This document shows, piece after piece, positions 29,675 to 38,723 of a stretch of 64,000 nt of DNA (its first letter is position 1; each line of letters begins with the position of its first letter). Position numbers and translations under genes: made by a program. The notes beneath the pieces were generated by a model. That model was not told the DNA's origin. It saw only the letters and a list, made by a program, of their open reading frames with translations, and did not search any database. The DNA is from JADKAV01 sp037046735 (GTDB taxonomy: Bacteria > Actinomycetota > Actinomycetes > S36-B12 > UBA10799), in NCBI GenBank assembly GCA_037046735.1, contig JBAOHC010000019.1, positions 81,395-145,394 of the forward strand. Direction: 5' to 3'.

Positions 29675-32200
29675 TCAGGTCAGCTCGGCGATCACCGACA
29701 ACTCGTCTGCCTCCTGCACCTGCAGGCCTGTGTCCAGGCCGCCGGCCGCTTGCAGATCGGCGGCCGCTGCCTGTGCCTGCGCAGCCTGCGCGGCGGGCGC
29801 CTTGACCATGGCGTGGGCCAGCCGTGCGCGCATCGAGACCTTGTGGTCGCTCTTGACCTTGCGCAGCGCGGACAACACCTGACCGGCGGTGACCAGTACG
29901 CCAGGGTCGCCACCGGTGGGCAGCTCCTCGACGGCGGGCCACGTGGCGGTGTGCACACTGCCCTCCTGCCACCAGGACCACACCTCTTCGGTGACGAACG
30001 GCAGGATCGGCGCGAACAATCGCAGCTGCACGCTCAACGCCTGCGCCAGTGCAGCGCCCGCAGACGCAGCAGCCTCGGGACCCTGGCTGCCGTGGGCACG
30101 TTCTTTGACCAACTCGATGTAGTCGTCACAGAAGGACCAGAAGAACGTCTCGGTCACCTCCAGCGCGCGGGTGTAGTTGTAGTCCTCGAACGCTGCGGTC
30201 GCTGCGTCCACCACCTCGCGCAGACCAGCCAGCATCGACTGGTCGACGGCCTCGGTGACCGGGGCGTTCGGGTCTCCAGCGAACGACAGGGCGAACTTGC
30301 TGGCATTGAGGATCTTGATGGCCAGGCGTCGCCCGATCTTCATCTGCCCCTCGTCGAAGGCCGTGTCGGTGCCCGGCCGGCCGCTGGCCGCCCAGTACCG
30401 CACGGCATCGGCGCCGTAGGAATCCAGCAGGCCCATGGGGGTGACCACGTTGCCCTTGGACTTCGACATCTTCTTGCGGTCCGGGTCGAGGATCCAGCCG
30501 CTGATCCCGGCGTGCGACCAGGGCAGGCAGTCGTCCTCCAGATGCGAGCGCACCACCGAGGAGAACAGCCAGGTCCGGATGATCTCATGGGCCTGCGGGC
30601 GCAGATCCATCGGGAAGACCCGCTGCCACAGGTCCTCGTCGTACCCCCAGCCGCCGGCGATGTGGGGGGTCAGCGAACTCGTCGCCCAGGTGTCCATGAC
30701 GTCGGGATCGGCCACAAAACCGTTTGCCTGCCCGCGCTGATCCTCGGTGTAGCCGGCCGGTACCTGATCCTGCGGGTCGATCGGCAGATCAGCCTCGTCG
30801 GGCAGCAGGACGGCTGAGTAGTCCGGATTGCCGGAGGCGTCCACGGCATACCAGATCGGGATCGGCACGCCGAAGAATCGCTGGCGAGAGATCAACCAGT
30901 CGCCGTTGAGTCCCTCGACCCAGTTGCGGTAGCGCACCTGCATCCGCGGTGGGTGCCAGTCGAGTTCGGCGCCCCGGGCGATCAGGGCCTCGCGCAGGGC
31001 TTCGTCGCGACCGCCGTTGCGGATGTACCACTGCCGGGTGGTCACGATCTCCAGCGGCTTGTCGCCCTTTTCGAAGAACTTCACCGGGTGGGTGATCTCG
31101 CGGATCTCCCCCACGAGATCCCCGGACTCACGCAGGAGTTCGGCCATGCGTTGCTTGGCGCTGAACATGGTCTTACCGGCCAGCTCCTCGTAGGCGCCGC
31201 GGCCCTGCTCGGTGGTGATCCAGTCGGGAACAGCCGGAATCACCCGGCCGTCCCAGCCGACGATGGGTCGCGTGGGCAGTTGCAGTTCGCGCCACCAGGT
31301 GACGTCGGTGGTGTCGCCGAACGTACAGATCATGGCGATCCCGGAACCCTTCTCCGGGTCGGCGAGTTCATGGGCCACGACGGGCACCTCCACGCCGAAC
31401 ACCGGCGTGGTGACCGTCGTGCCGAACAGCGGCTGGTAGCGCTGGTCATCAGGGTGGGCCACCAGCGCCACACAGGCCGCCAGCAGTTCCGGACGGGTGG
31501 TCTCGATGAAGATCCGCTCGTCGCCGTGGTGGAAGCCGACCCGGTGGTAGGCACCGGGCCGCTCCCGGTCCTCGAGCTCAGCCTGCGCCACGGCGGTGCG
31601 GAACGTGACGTCCCACAGCGTCGGCGCCTCCGACTGGTAGGCCTCGCCGCGGGCCAGGTTATGCAGGAATGCGCGCTGGGAGACGGCCCGGGCGCGGGTG
31701 TCGATCGTCTGATAGGTGTGGTCCCAGTCCACGGACAGGCCAAGCCGGCGCCACAGATCCTCGAAGGCCTTCTCGTCCTCCTCGGTCAGCCGCTCGCACA
31801 GTTCCACGAAGTTGCGCCGCGAGATCGGCACCTGCGTCTTCCCGCCCGGCTCCACCTCCAGTTCGGGGTCGTAATGCATCGACGGTTCGCACCGCACCCC
31901 GAAGTAGTTCTGCACCCGGCGCTCGGTAGGCAGGCCGTTGTCATCCCAGCCCATCGGGTAGAAGACCTCCAGGCCGCCCATCCGCTTGTAGCGGGCGATG
32001 CAGTCGGTGTGGGTGTAGCTGAACACGTGCCCGACGTGCAGCGAACCGCTGACGGTCGGCGGTGGCGTGTCGATGCTGTACACCTGCTCGCGGGTGCGGC
32101 TGCGATCGAAGGCGTAGATCTGCTGGGCCTGCCACTGGGAGGCCCACTTGCCGTCGAGGCCATCCACGCTGGGGCGCTCGGGTATCCGCGGGGTGTTCAT
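29675..32200 (-). CDS. valS: Valine-tRNA ligase
   Basis: An 841-residue class I synthetase (EC 6.1.1.9). HVGH (residue about 57) is the HIGH motif and KKMSKSKGNVV (about 577) the KMSKS loop; a CP1 editing domain lies between. It ends without the long C-terminal coiled coil of many bacterial ValS enzymes. The motif-1 region MGWDDNGLPTERRVQNYFG resembles the archaeal-like ValS subtype found in some actinobacteria. TAAACT lies 8 bases before the ATG. Confidence 0.93.
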   Translation of the reverse strand: MNTPRIPERPSVDGLDGKWASQWQAQQIYAFDRSRTREQVYSIDTPPPTVSGSLHVGHVFSYTHTDCIARYKRMGGLEVFYPMGWDDNGLPTERRVQNYFGVRCEPSMHYDPELEVEPGGKTQVPISRRNFVELCERLTEEDEKAFEDLWRRLGLSVDWDHTYQTIDTRARAVSQRAFLHNLARGEAYQSEAPTLWDVTFRTAVAQAELEDRERPGAYHRVGFHHGDERIFIETTRPELLAACVALVAHPDDQRYQPLFGTTVTTPVFGVEVPVVAHELADPEKGSGIAMICTFGDTTDVTWWRELQLPTRPIVGWDGRVIPAVPDWITTEQGRGAYEELAGKTMFSAKQRMAELLRESGDLVGEIREITHPVKFFEKGDKPLEIVTTRQWYIRNGGRDEALREALIARGAELDWHPPRMQVRYRNWVEGLNGDWLISRQRFFGVPIPIWYAVDASGNPDYSAVLLPDEADLPIDPQDQVPAGYTEDQRGQANGFVADPDVMDTWATSSLTPHIAGGWGYDEDLWQRVFPMDLRPQAHEIIRTWLFSSVVRSHLEDDCLPWSHAGISGWILDPDRKKMSKSKGNVVTPMGLLDSYGADAVRYWAASGRPGTDTAFDEGQMKIGRRLAIKILNASKFALSFAGDPNAPVTEAVDQSMLAGLREVVDAATAAFEDYNYTRALEVTETFFWSFCDDYIELVKERAHGSQGPEAAASAGAALAQALSVQLRLFAPILPFVTEEVWSWWQEGSVHTATWPAVEELPTGGDPGVLVTAGQVLSALRKVKSDHKVSMRARLAHAMVKAPAAQAAQAQAAAADLQAAGGLDTGLQVQEADELSVIAELT

Positions 32201-32208
32201 GATTCAGC

Positions 32209-32214
32209 AGTTTA
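32209..32214 (-). promoter_or_regulatory. -10 element (TAAACT) for valS
   Basis: On the minus strand TAAACT is followed by 8 bases and the ATG at 32200. No Shine-Dalgarno sequence is present. Confidence 0.4.
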
Positions 32215-32352
32215 TTCGTCCCGGTTGCGACCCTGGGCAGCCGCGGTTGCTCGGCACCGGGTGCGGTGGTGGTGCAGGCGGACGCACCGCGCCTGCACCT
32301 GCTGTCCAGATCGTCAGCCAAGCACGTGCACTTGCCTGCGGCAGGGACCGCG

Positions 32353-32358
32353 TAGCCT
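32353..32358 (+). promoter_or_regulatory. Leaderless -10 element (TAGCCT) for folC
   Basis: TAGCCT is followed by GACGGG and the GTG at 32365. The intergenic region also holds an inverted repeat GCAGGCG...CGCCTGC near 32275-32297 of unknown role. Confidence 0.5.
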
Positions 32359-32364
32359 GACGGG

Positions 32365-33687
32365 GTGACAAACACATCCCGCCACGGGGAGTACGACGCG
32401 GTTGAGCGGTCGCTGCTGTCCCGCTGGCCGGAGAACCGGATCGCCCCCGACCTTGAGCGGATCACGCTGCTGTGCGATCTGCTGGCCGACCCACAGTTGA
32501 CGTCGCCGGTGATCCACGTCGCCGGGACCAACGGCAAGACCAGCGTCTGCCGGATCATCGAACAGATTCTGCGCACCAGCGGTCTGCGAACCGGGCTGAT
32601 GACGTCGCCGGCGCTGCGTGACCTCACCGAGCGGCTGCAGGTCGACGGCGAACCGCTGCCTACCGACCAATTCGTGGACATCTACCGCCAGGTCGAGCCC
32701 TACCTCGACATGGTCGACGAGCGATCCGTGGCGGCGGGTGGGCCGCCGATGACCATGTTCGAGGTGATCACGGGTATGGGGTACGCGGCGTTCGCCGACG
32801 CTCCCGTGGATGTGGCCGTGGTCGAAACCGGTATGGGCGGGCGCTGGGATGCCACCAACGTCAACCGCGCGGACGTGGCCGTGATCACCCCGATCGGGAT
32901 GGACCACGTGGACTATCTCGGTGACACGCTGACGTTGATCGCAGGGGAGAAGGCCGGCATCATCAAACCGGGCGCGACCGTTGTGCTGGCCGAGCAGGAT
33001 CCCGTGGCACTGGCGGTACTGATGCAGGCCGCCGACGATGCCCAGGCCCGGGTGCTGCTGCCGGGCGTGGACTACGAGCTGATCTCCAGGGGTCTGGCGG
33101 TCGGTGGGCAGTCAGTGACCATCCGGGTGGCTGACCGGGTGTTCGAGGAGATGTTCCTGTCGCTGCACGGCCGGCATCAGGCCGACAACGCGGCCCTGGC
33201 GCTGGCGGCGGTCTACGCACTGCTGGGCAGGCTGCCCGACGAAGAGACGGTTGCCGAGGCACTGGGCAGCGTCCACTCGCCGGGACGCCTCGAGGTGATC
33301 GGCCGGCACCCGCTCACCCTGGCCGATGCCGCCCACAACCCGCACGGGATGTTGGCCACAGTGGTGGCGGTGGCCGAGTCGTTCACCTTCGACCGGCTCG
33401 TCACCGTCGTCGCCATGCTGGCGGACAAGGACGTGACACCCATGCTGGCCTCAGTGGGGCTGGTGTCCGACGAGATCGTGGCCACCGTCAATGACTCGCC
33501 CCGCGCGCTGCCTGCCGATGAGCTCGCACAGGCGGCGCGCGCCGTCAGCGACTCCGTACACCAGATCGACGATTTTGATCACGCCATGGTGCGCGCACGC
33601 GAACTCGCCGGACCCACCGGGTGTGTGCTGGCGACCGGTTCGGTGGTCACCGCGGGGATGGCCCGCAGTTGGGCGGCCCGGGCATGA
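32365..33687 (+). CDS. folC: Bifunctional folylpolyglutamate synthase/dihydrofolate synthase
   Basis: A 440-residue Mur-ligase-like enzyme that adds glutamate to folates. The P-loop is VAGTNGKTS, VVETGMGGRWDATN is the folate/omega-loop region, and DAAHNPHGM is the C-terminal domain motif. The length is normal. It starts with GTG, apparently leaderless, and overlaps the next gene by ATGA. Confidence 0.93.
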   Translation: MTNTSRHGEYDAVERSLLSRWPENRIAPDLERITLLCDLLADPQLTSPVIHVAGTNGKTSVCRIIEQILRTSGLRTGLMTSPALRDLTERLQVDGEPLPTDQFVDIYRQVEPYLDMVDERSVAAGGPPMTMFEVITGMGYAAFADAPVDVAVVETGMGGRWDATNVNRADVAVITPIGMDHVDYLGDTLTLIAGEKAGIIKPGATVVLAEQDPVALAVLMQAADDAQARVLLPGVDYELISRGLAVGGQSVTIRVADRVFEEMFLSLHGRHQADNAALALAAVYALLGRLPDEETVAEALGSVHSPGRLEVIGRHPLTLADAAHNPHGMLATVVAVAESFTFDRLVTVVAMLADKDVTPMLASVGLVSDEIVATVNDSPRALPADELAQAARAVSDSVHQIDDFDHAMVRARELAGPTGCVLATGSVVTAGMARSWAARA

Positions 33688-34010
33688 GGGTGATCGGCGC
33701 CGCCACTTTGATCTTCCAGGCGATGGTGTTTGCCCTTGCGATCCCGGTGGCCGCCGCTTTGCGTCCGGGGGTTGGTGGCTGGGTGGCCGGGGTGCTCACG
33801 GTCATGGCGCTGGTTGGCTCTGTGACCGTACGGCGCGGCGACATCGTGGTGGGCAGCGCCACCCAGGTGGTGTCCGTCCTGGCCAGTTTCTTCGTCCCGA
33901 TCGCGGTGCCGCTGGCACTGATCTTCGCCGGATTGTGGGTGGTGGCCGTGTACTACGGACGCAAGGCCGACGCCGCTGACGCAGCCCGGGCAGCGGGCGG
34001 TCCGGGCTGA
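33684..34010 (+). CDS. DUF4233 membrane protein
   Basis: A 108-residue protein with three to four hydrophobic helices and a short polar tail. It sits between folC and ndk, the standard location of DUF4233 proteins in actinobacteria. I chose ATG 33684 because it overlaps the folC stop (ATGA). The function is unknown. Confidence 0.8.
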   Translation: MRVIGAATLIFQAMVFALAIPVAAALRPGVGGWVAGVLTVMALVGSVTVRRGDIVVGSATQVVSVLASFFVPIAVPLALIFAGLWVVAVYYGRKADAADAARAAGGPG

Positions 34011-34077
34011 GCAGGCGATTTGTTCGCAGTGCGTGAAGACAAGCCAGCCTCGCCCCGGGGCCCGTCGGGCTCGCCCG

Positions 34078-34083
34078 TACCCT
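34078..34083 (+). promoter_or_regulatory. Leaderless -10 element (TACCCT) for ndk
   Basis: TACCCT is followed by GAACAC and the ATG at 34090. Confidence 0.5.
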
Positions 34084-34089
34084 GAACAC

Positions 34090-34500
34090 ATGGCGAACGA
34101 ACGAACCCTGATCCTGGTCAAACCCGATGGCGTAGAGCGCAACCTCGTCGGCGAGGTCATCTCGCGCATCGAGCGCAAGGGCTACCGACTGGTGGCACTG
34201 GAACTGCGCACCCTTGATGCAGCGACCGCGCAGGCGCACTACGCGGAGCACGAGGGTAAGCCGTTCTTCGCCGAGCTCGTGGACTTCATCACCTCCGGAC
34301 CGCTGGTCGCTGGAGTCATCGAGGGCCCGGATGCCATCGCGGCGTGGCGGCAGATGATGGGTGCCACCAAACCGTTGGAGGCCACCCCGGGGTCCATCCG
34401 CGCGGACCTGGCCGTGGAGATGGGCCGCAACATCGTTCACGGCTCCGACTCCCCGGACTCCGCTGCCCGCGAGATCGCACTGTTCTTTCCGAATCTCTGA
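34090..34500 (+). CDS. ndk: Nucleoside diphosphate kinase
   Basis: A 136-residue enzyme that transfers phosphate between nucleoside di- and triphosphates. The phosphohistidine His117 lies in GRNIVHGSDS; TLILVKPDGVERNLVGEVI opens the fold. The length is typical. Confidence 0.95.
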   Translation: MANERTLILVKPDGVERNLVGEVISRIERKGYRLVALELRTLDAATAQAHYAEHEGKPFFAELVDFITSGPLVAGVIEGPDAIAAWRQMMGATKPLEATPGSIRADLAVEMGRNIVHGSDSPDSAAREIALFFPNL

Positions 34501-34557
34501 CGCCACGTCATGCGCGTCCTTAGCATGGGGCGCAAGGTCTGATCGAAAGGTTCTCGC

Positions 34558-35604
34558 ATGGCAATGCTGGCCGATGCGCGGCCGCGACCGCGCCTGAGCC
34601 TCGGCAAGGACCTCGCGATCGACCTCGGCACCGCGAACACCCGCATCTTCGTGCGTGGTCACGGGGTGGTCCTCAATGAGCCGTCGGTGGTTGCTATGCG
34701 CGGCGACGATGTGGTCGCGGTCGGCAGTGAGGCCAAGCAGATGCGGGGTCGGGCGCCGGCCGACATCGAGGTCATTTCACCCATCCAGCACTCGGTGATC
34801 CACCAGTACGACGCCACCGAGCGCATGTTGCGCTATTTCGTGCAGAAGGCGCACGGGCGATCATTGCTCACCCGGCCCCGCCTGGTCGTCAATGTCCCCG
34901 GTTCGCTGACCGGTGTGGAGCAGCGGGCAGTGCGCGATGCCGCCTATGCCGCTGGGGCCCGCCAGGTGTTCCTGATCCAGGCAGCGCTGGCGGCGGCCAT
35001 CGGCGCCGACGTCCCCATCCACGAAACCAGGGGCCATTTCGTGGTCAGCATCGGCGCGGGCTGCACCGAGGTGGCGGTCATCGCCCTCGGGGGCGTGGTG
35101 TCCGCAACCACCACCCGCAGCGGCGGCGACGATCTCGACGCTGCGATCGTGGCCTACTTGGACGAGCACTTCGACATCCGGATCGGAGCGGTCACCGCCG
35201 AGGAGATCAAACTGGGTCTGGGCTGCGCGGTGCCCGTCGACGGGCTGCCGGCCATGACCGTGGCGGGCCAGGACACCCGCACCGGTCTGCCCAAACAGAT
35301 CGAACTGTCGGCCTACCACGCGCGCAAGGCGTTGCAGGCTCCGTTGGACGAACTGCTCGCGGCCATCCGGCGGGTGCTTGACGCCACACCCCCGGAGATC
35401 GCCGGTGACCTCATGGCCAGTGGGCTGGTCGTGACCGGCGGTGCGGCGTTGCTGCGCGGTCTGCCCGAACGCCTCGAACATGAGATCGGGGTGCCGGTGC
35501 GCCTGGCCGCGAACGCGGACTTGAGCGTGGTCGACGGGGCAGGACGTTGCGCCGAGAACATCTCGAGTGTGCGCCGGCTGCTGCTCATCGAACCGGCCTT
35601 CTGA
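34558..35604 (+). CDS. mreB: Rod-shape-determining protein MreB
   Basis: A 348-residue bacterial actin. Phosphate 1 motif LAIDLGTANTRIFVRG, a phosphate 2 region around FVVSIGAGCTEVAVIALGG, and a C-terminal adenosine motif VVTGGAALLRGLPERL are visible. It forms membrane-bound filaments that guide side-wall synthesis. First gene of mreB-mreC-mreD-mrdA-rodA; AAAGG precedes the ATG. The presence of mre genes implies a rod-shaped or lateral-growing cell. Confidence 0.95.
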   Translation: MAMLADARPRPRLSLGKDLAIDLGTANTRIFVRGHGVVLNEPSVVAMRGDDVVAVGSEAKQMRGRAPADIEVISPIQHSVIHQYDATERMLRYFVQKAHGRSLLTRPRLVVNVPGSLTGVEQRAVRDAAYAAGARQVFLIQAALAAAIGADVPIHETRGHFVVSIGAGCTEVAVIALGGVVSATTTRSGGDDLDAAIVAYLDEHFDIRIGAVTAEEIKLGLGCAVPVDGLPAMTVAGQDTRTGLPKQIELSAYHARKALQAPLDELLAAIRRVLDATPPEIAGDLMASGLVVTGGAALLRGLPERLEHEIGVPVRLAANADLSVVDGAGRCAENISSVRRLLLIEPAF

Positions 35605-35608
35605 AGAC

Positions 35609-36331
35609 ATGGCGCGCACCCGCACCGTGGTGGTTGTTCTCGTGGCAGCGTCGCTGGCGCTGATCCTGTGGGATCTGCGCGCCTCCGATCAGACGCTGCG
35701 GCAGGTCAGCGCCGACGTGGTGGCGCCCGTGCAGCGCACGGTGACCAGCGTGTTCGCCCCATTCGGTGCCTGGGCGCGGCAAGTGGAGGAGTTCTCTGAT
35801 CCGGCGGTGCGCAGCGACGAGGCGGCCCGGATCAGCGCACCGGCCGGCTGGGCCACGGCGACCGGACGCGTGGTCGCCGCGGACATCGCCGGCGATCGAG
35901 CAGTCGTGACCATTGATATCGGCCGGGACGACGGTGTGCGGCGCAGCAACGCCGTGCTCGCACCGGGTGGGCTGGTTGGGCAGATCACGGCCGTCAGCGG
36001 CCAATCAGCGGTCGTCCTGTTGGTCACCGACCCCGGCAGTGAGGTCGGCGTGCGCGTGCTGCCCAGCAAGGAGATCGGGGTGGCATCGGGGCAGGGCATG
36101 GACGCCGACCTGCGGGTGGACTTCCTGAGCCCCGCGGCTGCGGCTTCGCCCGACGACGCGCTCGTGACGCTGGGCTCGACCGCAGCTGACGGCATCCCGC
36201 CTGACCTGCCGATCGGCACAGTCACCGCACTTGACAGCGCCCCGGTGGCGTCGGGTCGGGTAATCGGCGCCCGCCCCGTGGCAGGGATGACGAGCCTGGA
36301 GACGCTGCTGGTCCTGACGGAGCGGCGATGA
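35609..36331 (+). CDS. mreC: Rod-shape-determining protein MreC
   Basis: A 240-residue protein with one N-terminal membrane helix (VVVVLVAASLALILWDL) and the periplasmic beta domains of MreC (VVTIDIGRDDGVRRSNAVLAPGGLVGQI). It is shorter than many MreC proteins; the coiled-coil spacer after the helix is reduced. It starts 4 bases after mreB and overlaps mreD by ATGA. Confidence 0.88.
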   Translation: MARTRTVVVVLVAASLALILWDLRASDQTLRQVSADVVAPVQRTVTSVFAPFGAWARQVEEFSDPAVRSDEAARISAPAGWATATGRVVAADIAGDRAVVTIDIGRDDGVRRSNAVLAPGGLVGQITAVSGQSAVVLLVTDPGSEVGVRVLPSKEIGVASGQGMDADLRVDFLSPAAAASPDDALVTLGSTAADGIPPDLPIGTVTALDSAPVASGRVIGARPVAGMTSLETLLVLTERR

Positions 36332-36828
36332 GCGCGCTGCCCGCTGCGGCGTCCGCCCACGCACCGCGCGCCGTGGCCGTCTGTGTGGTCGGGGTGGCGG
36401 TCGCCTTTCTCGTGCAGACCGCGCTGCTGCCCGCGGTCGGGCTGTCTGCCGCAGTGCCATTCGTGTACGCGACGGTCGTTCTGCTGGCAGTGGTCCTGGG
36501 GTCGTCGGCTGGGGCGCTGACCGGGTTCGCCGCCGGGCTGCTACTGGATCTGAGCAGTGTGGGCACGCTGGGAGTCGGTGCCTTGTCGGGCTGCCTGCTG
36601 GGCGCGGCGGCCGGGCGTCTGCACCCAGACCGCTGGTGGTTCTCAGGGGTGCCCACCGCATCTGCTTTGGTGATCGCTGCGGCGGGTGCGTTCACCGTGC
36701 TGAACGCGTGGCTGGGGCAGGTTCCGCTGGTGTTCGCGCAGGGTTGGCTGTGGTTGATTTTGGGTGGTGTTGCCAGCGTGACCCTGCTGCTCCCGACACG
36801 GACCTGGCTGCGGGCGGTGGTCCGATGA
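36328..36828 (+). CDS. mreD: Rod-shape-determining protein MreD
   Basis: A 166-residue membrane protein with about five helices, matching MreD in size and position between mreC and mrdA. Sequence motifs in this family are weak, so the call rests mainly on gene order. Starts and stops overlap both neighbours (ATGA). Confidence 0.85.
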   Translation: MSALPAAASAHAPRAVAVCVVGVAVAFLVQTALLPAVGLSAAVPFVYATVVLLAVVLGSSAGALTGFAAGLLLDLSSVGTLGVGALSGCLLGAAAGRLHPDRWWFSGVPTASALVIAAAGAFTVLNAWLGQVPLVFAQGWLWLILGGVASVTLLLPTRTWLRAVVR

Positions 36829-38723
36829 CGACCATGCAGACCCGCCCGGGGCCGACGGGCCGGCGCACAGCACAGCGCCGCCTACGTCTGCTGAAGGTGC
36901 TGGTGGCGGTGATCGGGCTGACCATCGCCGCGCGCCTGGTCTGGCTGCAGACCGTGCAGGCCCCCCAGTACCAGGCGCGGGCCGCGGCCATCCAGACCGA
37001 CATCGTCGAGGTGGCGCCCGCCCGCGGCGACATCGTGGACCGCAACGGCATCATCCTGGCGGGCAATCGCACGGCCTACGAGGTCGTGGCCGACGCTGAC
37101 GTCGACGAGCAGACACTGCAGCAGGTCGCTGAACTGACCGGATCCGAACTGACCGACGTGCAGGCCCGCATGGTCATCTGCGGTCAGCCCGGATCCCTGC
37201 CCGGGACCTGTTACGCAGGGCAACCCGGCCAGCCGCAGCCCGTCGTCGTTGATGTGGGGGTGCCAGAGGCGCTGGCGGTACGGGAGGCTGACCTGCCGGG
37301 CATCGACATCCGCACGGCGGCGGTGCGCGAGTACCCCTCCCAGGCCAATGCCGCCGGGTTACTCGGGTATGTGTCGGGTGGTGTCGGACAGTCCGGGTTG
37401 GAGGCCCAGTACGACCAGGCCCTGCGAGGTGTTCCTGGCCAGGCCCGCCGGGAACTGACCCGGCAGGGATCCTCGCGCAGTGTCATCACCGAGGCGCCAG
37501 TAGCGGGGGAGACGCTACGCACCAGCATCGATGCCCAGACGCAGACGGTGGCCGAGCAGGCTTTGCAGGAGGCTGTGGAGACCGCCCGCGATGAGGGATA
37601 CAAGGCAACGGGCGGTTCGGTGGTCGTGCTCGAGGCGGACTCCGGTGCTGTGGTCGCTATGGCGTCCTATCCGAGCTACGACCCCAACATCTGGGCACAC
37701 GGCGTCACCGATGATCAGTACGCCCAACTGACCGACGAGACGTCGGGGCGCCCGCTGGTCTTCCGCCCCATCCAAGCGTTGGCACCACCGGCTTCGACGT
37801 TCAAATCGATGACGACGGTGGCCGCGGTCAACGCTGGTTTCGACACCGGGCGGACTTACGAGTGCCCGGCCTCGGTCGTGGTCGGCGGGCAGGTCTTCCG
37901 CAACTACGAGAGCCGGGCGTACGGCCCTGTGTCCCTCGCGCAGGCCCTGTCGGTGTCCTGCGACACGGTGTTCTACCGGCTGGGCTACCAGATGTGGCGA
38001 CAGGACGGAGGGCTGGCCGGTGAGGCTGCGGCCGAGCAGGTCGTGCGCACGGCCCGCAGCTTCGGCCTCGGCGCCCGGACGGGGGTGGACCTGCCCGGTG
38101 AGGTCGCCGGTTCCATTCCGGACCGCACGCAGGTACAGACCGAGTATGACCAGCGCAGTGCCGACTACTGCCTGCGCGCCAAGCAGGGATACCCCGAGCA
38201 GAGCAACCCGGCGCGGGCCAAAATGCTGAAGGCCTACGCCCGCGATTACTGCCAGTCCGGGTTCGAATACAAGGCTGGCGACGCGATGAACACCGCGATC
38301 GGACAGGGGCGCACCCTGGTCACACCTCTGCAGGTCGCAGGCGCCTACGCGGCCATCGCCAACGGCGGGACCCTGGTCACTCCGCACATCGGTAGCGTCC
38401 AGGAGGCGCCCTCCCGCGGCTCGGTGGACGCCACCCCCGCGGCATTGACCTACGTGCGTGAAGCACTGGCTGACACGACGGTCACCGGTACTGCCAGTGG
38501 TGCGTTCGCTGGGTTCCCGTTGACCGAATACCCCGTGGCCGCCAAGACCGGCACCGCCGAGGTCGCCGGTAAGCAGAGTACGTCGTGGTTCGCCAGTTTC
38601 GCCCCCGCCGATGATCCCAAGTACGTGGTGGTCGTGAACGTCGACCAGGGCGGTCTGGGGGCGGCGACCTCGGGGCCGGTGGCTCGCGCAGTGTATGAGC
38701 AGTTGTTCGGCATCACGCCATGA
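36825..38723 (+). CDS. mrdA: Penicillin-binding protein 2 (elongasome transpeptidase)
   Basis: A 632-residue class B PBP. It has an N-terminal membrane anchor (residues about 22-42), a dimerisation domain and a transpeptidase domain with STFK (nucleophile Ser about 324), SCD in place of SxN, and KTGTAE. It cross-links peptidoglycan with its partner RodA, which follows with an ATGA overlap. A 40-residue insert with several cysteines (CLRAKQ, YCQSG) lies between SCD and KTG. Confidence 0.93.
   Translation: MTTMQTRPGPTGRRTAQRRLRLLKVLVAVIGLTIAARLVWLQTVQAPQYQARAAAIQTDIVEVAPARGDIVDRNGIILAGNRTAYEVVADADVDEQTLQQVAELTGSELTDVQARMVICGQPGSLPGTCYAGQPGQPQPVVVDVGVPEALAVREADLPGIDIRTAAVREYPSQANAAGLLGYVSGGVGQSGLEAQYDQALRGVPGQARRELTRQGSSRSVITEAPVAGETLRTSIDAQTQTVAEQALQEAVETARDEGYKATGGSVVVLEADSGAVVAMASYPSYDPNIWAHGVTDDQYAQLTDETSGRPLVFRPIQALAPPASTFKSMTTVAAVNAGFDTGRTYECPASVVVGGQVFRNYESRAYGPVSLAQALSVSCDTVFYRLGYQMWRQDGGLAGEAAAEQVVRTARSFGLGARTGVDLPGEVAGSIPDRTQVQTEYDQRSADYCLRAKQGYPEQSNPARAKMLKAYARDYCQSGFEYKAGDAMNTAIGQGRTLVTPLQVAGAYAAIANGGTLVTPHIGSVQEAPSRGSVDATPAALTYVREALADTTVTGTASGAFAGFPLTEYPVAAKTGTAEVAGKQSTSWFASFAPADDPKYVVVVNVDQGGLGAATSGPVARAVYEQLFGITP

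Noticed and set aside
30953..32368. A 471-codon open frame on the plus strand
   Set aside because: It is antisense to valS and made of low-complexity shadow sequence.
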